The notes under the pieces were generated by a model that saw only the letters and a program-made list of their open reading frames with translations, was not told the origin of the DNA and did not search any database. DNA of 55,040 nt from an uncultured Marinoscillum sp. (GTDB lineage Bacteria > Bacteroidota > Bacteroidia > Cytophagales > MED-G16): positions 1 to 55,040 of the forward strand of contig CACPHX010000009.1 of assembly GCA_902633975.1 (NCBI GenBank), read 5' to 3'. Position numbers and translations under genes: made by a program. Positions 52,609 to 55,040 of the stretch are shown here, piece by piece (the stretch's first letter is position 1; the number at the start of each line of letters is the position of its first letter).

Positions 52609-53240
52609 TTCATTCTCTTTTTTCTAAAAGGTCTGTTCGGTTTATGATATTTTTTTGTATAGTAACTTTTAGATCCCCTTTCTTTAGTTACTTTATGAAA
52701 TAGATTTAGATCTCTTACTTTTTCAATGTCAATTGATAATTTATTATTTGAAAGTTCTTTAATATTTTCAATAATTACTTTATTATCAATTGATTCTTTA
52801 TTCCACATACTAAAAAATGACTTCATGATCTTACCAATATGAATTACAGCAGCTTCTTTATCTTCTTCTTTCTTTAATTTGCAAGCCTCATCAATTAAGA
52901 GTTCAATCTTTTTACCATAATGTCTGTATCTAATTTTATTTTTTGGATAATTAAGTCTTTCTGAGATATCATTTTTTGATTTTTTTTCAGGCTTTGGAAA
53001 AGGGCTGTCTATGTCAAGAGAATAATCAGACATAATATATAAGTCGTCCCATAATTTAGCTTCAATTTCAGTCTGAACATTATATGCAGGCTGTGTAACC
53101 TTCATCATATCAATTAAAGTTTTTGATAATTGATTTCTTTTTTCCTTCTCTTTTATCCCTTTGATGTGATCAACTAACTTTTGAAAGTTTCTTCCATATT
53201 CCCTTAAGATTAAATTGCTTCTTGTAGTATTATATTCCAT
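52605..53240 (-). CDS. DUF4290 family protein
   Basis: The 211-residue product is a Bacteroidota-specific DUF4290 protein: MEYNTTRSNLILREYGRNFQKLVDHI at the N-terminus, RNQLSKTLIDMMKVTQP, then KLWDDLYIMSDYSLDIDSPFP and a strongly basic C-terminus (RPFRKKRMK). Function is unknown; the fixed position just before murA hints at a role in cell-wall synthesis or division. The ATG at 53240 is chosen over a TTG five codons upstream because it starts the conserved MEYNTTR. Confidence 0.9.
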   Translation of the reverse strand: MEYNTTRSNLILREYGRNFQKLVDHIKGIKEKEKRNQLSKTLIDMMKVTQPAYNVQTEIEAKLWDDLYIMSDYSLDIDSPFPKPEKKSKNDISERLNYPKNKIRYRHYGKKIELLIDEACKLKKEEDKEAAVIHIGKIMKSFFSMWNKESIDNKVIIENIKELSNNKLSIDIEKVRDLNLFHKVTKERGSKSYYTKKYHKPNRPFRKKRMK

Positions 53241-53252
53241 TGTATTTTTTTT

Positions 53253-53260
53253 CAAAACTA
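53253..53260 (-). promoter_or_regulatory. -7 element before DUF4290-murA
   Basis: On the minus strand TAGTTTTG, a full match to TAnnTTTG, ends 12 bases before the DUF4290 ATG at 53240. It probably drives the two-gene operon with a short A-rich leader. No -33 TTG is found at 17-23 bases. Confidence 0.5.
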
Positions 53261-53309
53261 ATTAATTTTTTCATCAATTAAGTATTAGATTGACTTAGTT
53301 ATTTTTCAG

Positions 53310-55040
53310 ATGAAATATTTACAAGATTTAAATAAAAATCAAAGAGAGGCTGTTGTTCATGAAAACGGTCCATGTCTTGTTATAGCCGGTGCGGGATCTG
53401 GAAAAACAAGAGTTTTAACCTACAGGATTGCTCATTTGATAAGTAGTAACATAGATCCATTTTCTATTCTTGCTTTAACTTTTACAAATAAAGCAGCAAA
53501 GGAGATGAAAGATAGGATTGAAAAAATAGTTGGTACTGAAGCTAGAAGTTTATGGATGGGAACTTTTCATTCAATCTTTGCAAGAATTTTAAGGTCTGAG
53601 GGTTATAAGTTAGGTTTCCCACCAAATTTTGTAATTTACGATACACAAGATTCCAAATCACTTATCAAGTCAATTGTTAAAGAATTAAATCTTGATCCAA
53701 AAATTTACAAAGAAAACTTTGTTTACAACAGAATATCGAATGCAAAGAACAGATTGATCTCATACATTGATTATGCTAATAATCCAATACTTCAGGAAGA
53801 AGATGCTTCAGCATTAAGACCTAAGATTTCAGAAATTTATAAAATTTACGTCAAAAGATGTTTTAAGTCTCATGCTATGGATTTTGATGATTTATTATTT
53901 AATACTAACATACTCTTTACTGAGCATGTTGATATTTTAAATAAGTATCAACAACTCTTTCAGCATGTTTTAATAGATGAGTTTCAGGATACAAATTACT
54001 GTCAATACTTGATAACAAAAAAGTTAGCAGCAGTCCATAGAAATATTTTTGTTGTTGGAGATGATGCTCAATCAATCTATGCATTTAGGGGAGCTGAAAT
54101 TAGAAATATATTAAAATTTGAAGATGATTTTGATGAGTTGAAAACTGTTAAGCTTGAACAAAACTATAGATCTACCAAAACCATTGTAAAAGCAGCAAAT
54201 TCTGTAATTGATAAAAACAAATCAAAAATAAGTAAAGAGGTATGGACCGATAATGAGGAGGGAGAACTTATCTCACTCAAGCAATCTTTTTCTGACAATG
54301 ATGAAGGTAAAATGGTATCAAATTTAATATTTGAGGAAAAAAATAAAAATCAATTAACCAACTCAAATTTTGCAGTATTATATAGAACTAATAGTCAATC
54401 AAGATCGATTGAGGAGTCACTTAGAAGAATAGGGTTAAAATATAAAGTATATGGTGGTTTATCATTTTATCAGAGAAAAGAAGTTAAGGACATACTCGCT
54501 TATCTTAGATTTTCTATAAATCAAAATGATGAACAATCATTTAGAAGAATAATTAATTATCCTAGAAGAGGTATAGGGCAAACCTCTGTTGATAAAATAA
54601 TTATGTCCTCTAACAAAGAGCAAAAAAGCTTATGGGATATTATATCTAATTCAAATAAATATTTGGACAATAGAATTTCAAATCTCATAACTCCATTTAT
54701 TGATTTAATAATTTCTTTTAAAAATTTTTCAAATAATAACGATGCATATTCATCAGCATCGCACATAGCATCTAACTCAGGACTTCTAAAAGAACTTTGG
54801 GATGATCGTAGCATTGAAGGAATAAGTCGTTATGAAAATGTACAAGAATTATTAAACTCTATAAAAGAGTATATTGATAATGAAGAAAATAAAGAAAAAG
54901 GATTGGATAATTTCTTACAAGAAATCTCCCTATTGACTGATCAAGATCAAGATGAGAAAAAAGATGAGGAGTTTATTTCTTTAATGACTATACACATGGC
55001 AAAAGGACTTGAATTTCCAGTAGTATTTATTGTTGGAGTA
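53310..55040 (+). CDS. UvrD/PcrA-type superfamily 1 DNA helicase (partial, 3' end missing)
   Basis: The frame is open from ATG 53310 to the window edge (577 codons). Visible SF1 motifs are the Q-motif region LNKNQREAV, Walker A GAGSGKT (27-33), motif Ia LALTFTNKAAKEMKDR, Walker B IDEFQDTN, motif III VGDDAQSIYAFRGAEI, motif IV ENYRST-like QNYRSTKTIVKAAN, and near the end motif V FISLMTIHMAKGLEFPVVFIVG. UvrD-type helicases unwind DNA in mismatch and excision repair or remove RecA filaments. It is divergent from DUF4290-murA across a 69-base gap. Whether it is UvrD, PcrA or Rep cannot be settled without the C-terminus. Confidence 0.96.
   Translation, partial: MKYLQDLNKNQREAVVHENGPCLVIAGAGSGKTRVLTYRIAHLISSNIDPFSILALTFTNKAAKEMKDRIEKIVGTEARSLWMGTFHSIFARILRSEGYKLGFPPNFVIYDTQDSKSLIKSIVKELNLDPKIYKENFVYNRISNAKNRLISYIDYANNPILQEEDASALRPKISEIYKIYVKRCFKSHAMDFDDLLFNTNILFTEHVDILNKYQQLFQHVLIDEFQDTNYCQYLITKKLAAVHRNIFVVGDDAQSIYAFRGAEIRNILKFEDDFDELKTVKLEQNYRSTKTIVKAANSVIDKNKSKISKEVWTDNEEGELISLKQSFSDNDEGKMVSNLIFEEKNKNQLTNSNFAVLYRTNSQSRSIEESLRRIGLKYKVYGGLSFYQRKEVKDILAYLRFSINQNDEQSFRRIINYPRRGIGQTSVDKIIMSSNKEQKSLWDIISNSNKYLDNRISNLITPFIDLIISFKNFSNNNDAYSSASHIASNSGLLKELWDDRSIEGISRYENVQELLNSIKEYIDNEENKEKGLDNFLQEISLLTDQDQDEKKDEEFISLMTIHMAKGLEFPVVFIVGV

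Noticed and set aside
1-55040. tRNA genes, CRISPR arrays, insertion sequences, prophage or a defence island
   Set aside because: Apart from the tmRNA T-arm no tRNA-like GTTCGAATC element was found, there are no spaced repeats, and no transposase, integrase, restriction or toxin gene is recognisable.

Overview
The window is a densely packed, AT-rich stretch of chromosome from a member of the Bacteroidota, most likely an uncultured marine Flavobacteriales-type bacterium. The pointers are the order rplM-rpsI-rpsB-tsf, Bacteroidota-restricted families (DUF4290, a DUF2795 protein with the YPTKDDFFFNEDEY-type tail), a TonB-dependent receptor with an N-terminal carboxypeptidase-regulatory-like domain, promoters of the TTG-N19/20-TAnnTTTG type, no Shine-Dalgarno sites, and sodium-coupled transporters. 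The lineage cannot be fixed further from sequence alone. I see no tRNA, rRNA, insertion sequence, phage, CRISPR array or replication origin. The only gap above 300 bases between protein genes (46537-47024) holds the tmRNA gene.

Layout. 1-1369: tail of an acidic protein, folB, a DUF1232 membrane protein and dtd, as one overlapping operon. 1371-5019 (minus): a CPA1 antiporter and a large secreted protein of unknown function. 5071-7770: a MazG-like pyrophosphohydrolase facing rnhB-gcvT-comB. 7852-10458: a Spy/CpxP-like periplasmic protein, a terminator, a MATE exporter and an acyltransferase. 10505-18323: histidine catabolism (hutH, hutU, hutI, fused ftcD) followed by a sodium/alanine-type symporter. 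18328-25409 (mostly minus): zapA with a small coiled-coil gene and pheT, rpsT-DUF1684, a CapA-like protein, and queA-ispD overlapping a DUF2795 gene. 25482-28690: an orphan ABC permease, recA and DUF3108. 28779-35212: a PhoB-like regulator and a PhoR-like kinase that bracket an oppositely directed lipoprotein and TonB receptor. 35278-37765: ribosomal proteins and EF-Ts. 37766-44896: PepP, an O-methyltransferase with a lytic transglycosylase, and a sugar-oxidoreductase/MFS cluster. 44893-48119: dnaX, tmRNA and a compositionally foreign serine hydrolase. 48231-53240: FkbM-like methyltransferase, an Ig/coiled-coil protein, a START protein, murA and DUF4290. 53310-end: a UvrD-type helicase, cut by the window edge.

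How the parts fit. Histidine is taken through urocanate, imidazolonepropionate and formiminoglutamate to glutamate, and FtcD moves the formimino carbon to tetrahydrofolate. GcvT and FolB, also in the window, touch the same one-carbon pool. The PhoR/PhoB-like pair probably controls the TonB receptor/lipoprotein pair between them; a run of TTAA hexamers at 11-base spacing in their shared intergenic region looks like a Pho-box type operator.

Most notable observations. (1) dnaX carries a run of ten A residues exactly after the clamp-loader core, with stop codons one to three codons away in both shifted frames, as expected for programmed production of a short gamma subunit. (2) About a dozen genes have a TAnnTTTR box ending only 2-6 bases before the start codon, which suggests leaderless mRNAs or a special initiation signal. 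(3) Ten of eleven convergent gene pairs abut or overlap; the single exception flanks the G+C-rich serine hydrolase beside tmRNA. (4) The tmRNA tag ends in AMAV rather than the usual ALAA. (5) A surface-type protein combines Ig-like domains with a coiled coil / glycine-alanine hairpin / coiled coil module. I did not find a clear multi-gene defence or other wholly new system; the secreted proteins at 1371-3701 and 49051-50670 are the best candidates for undescribed function.
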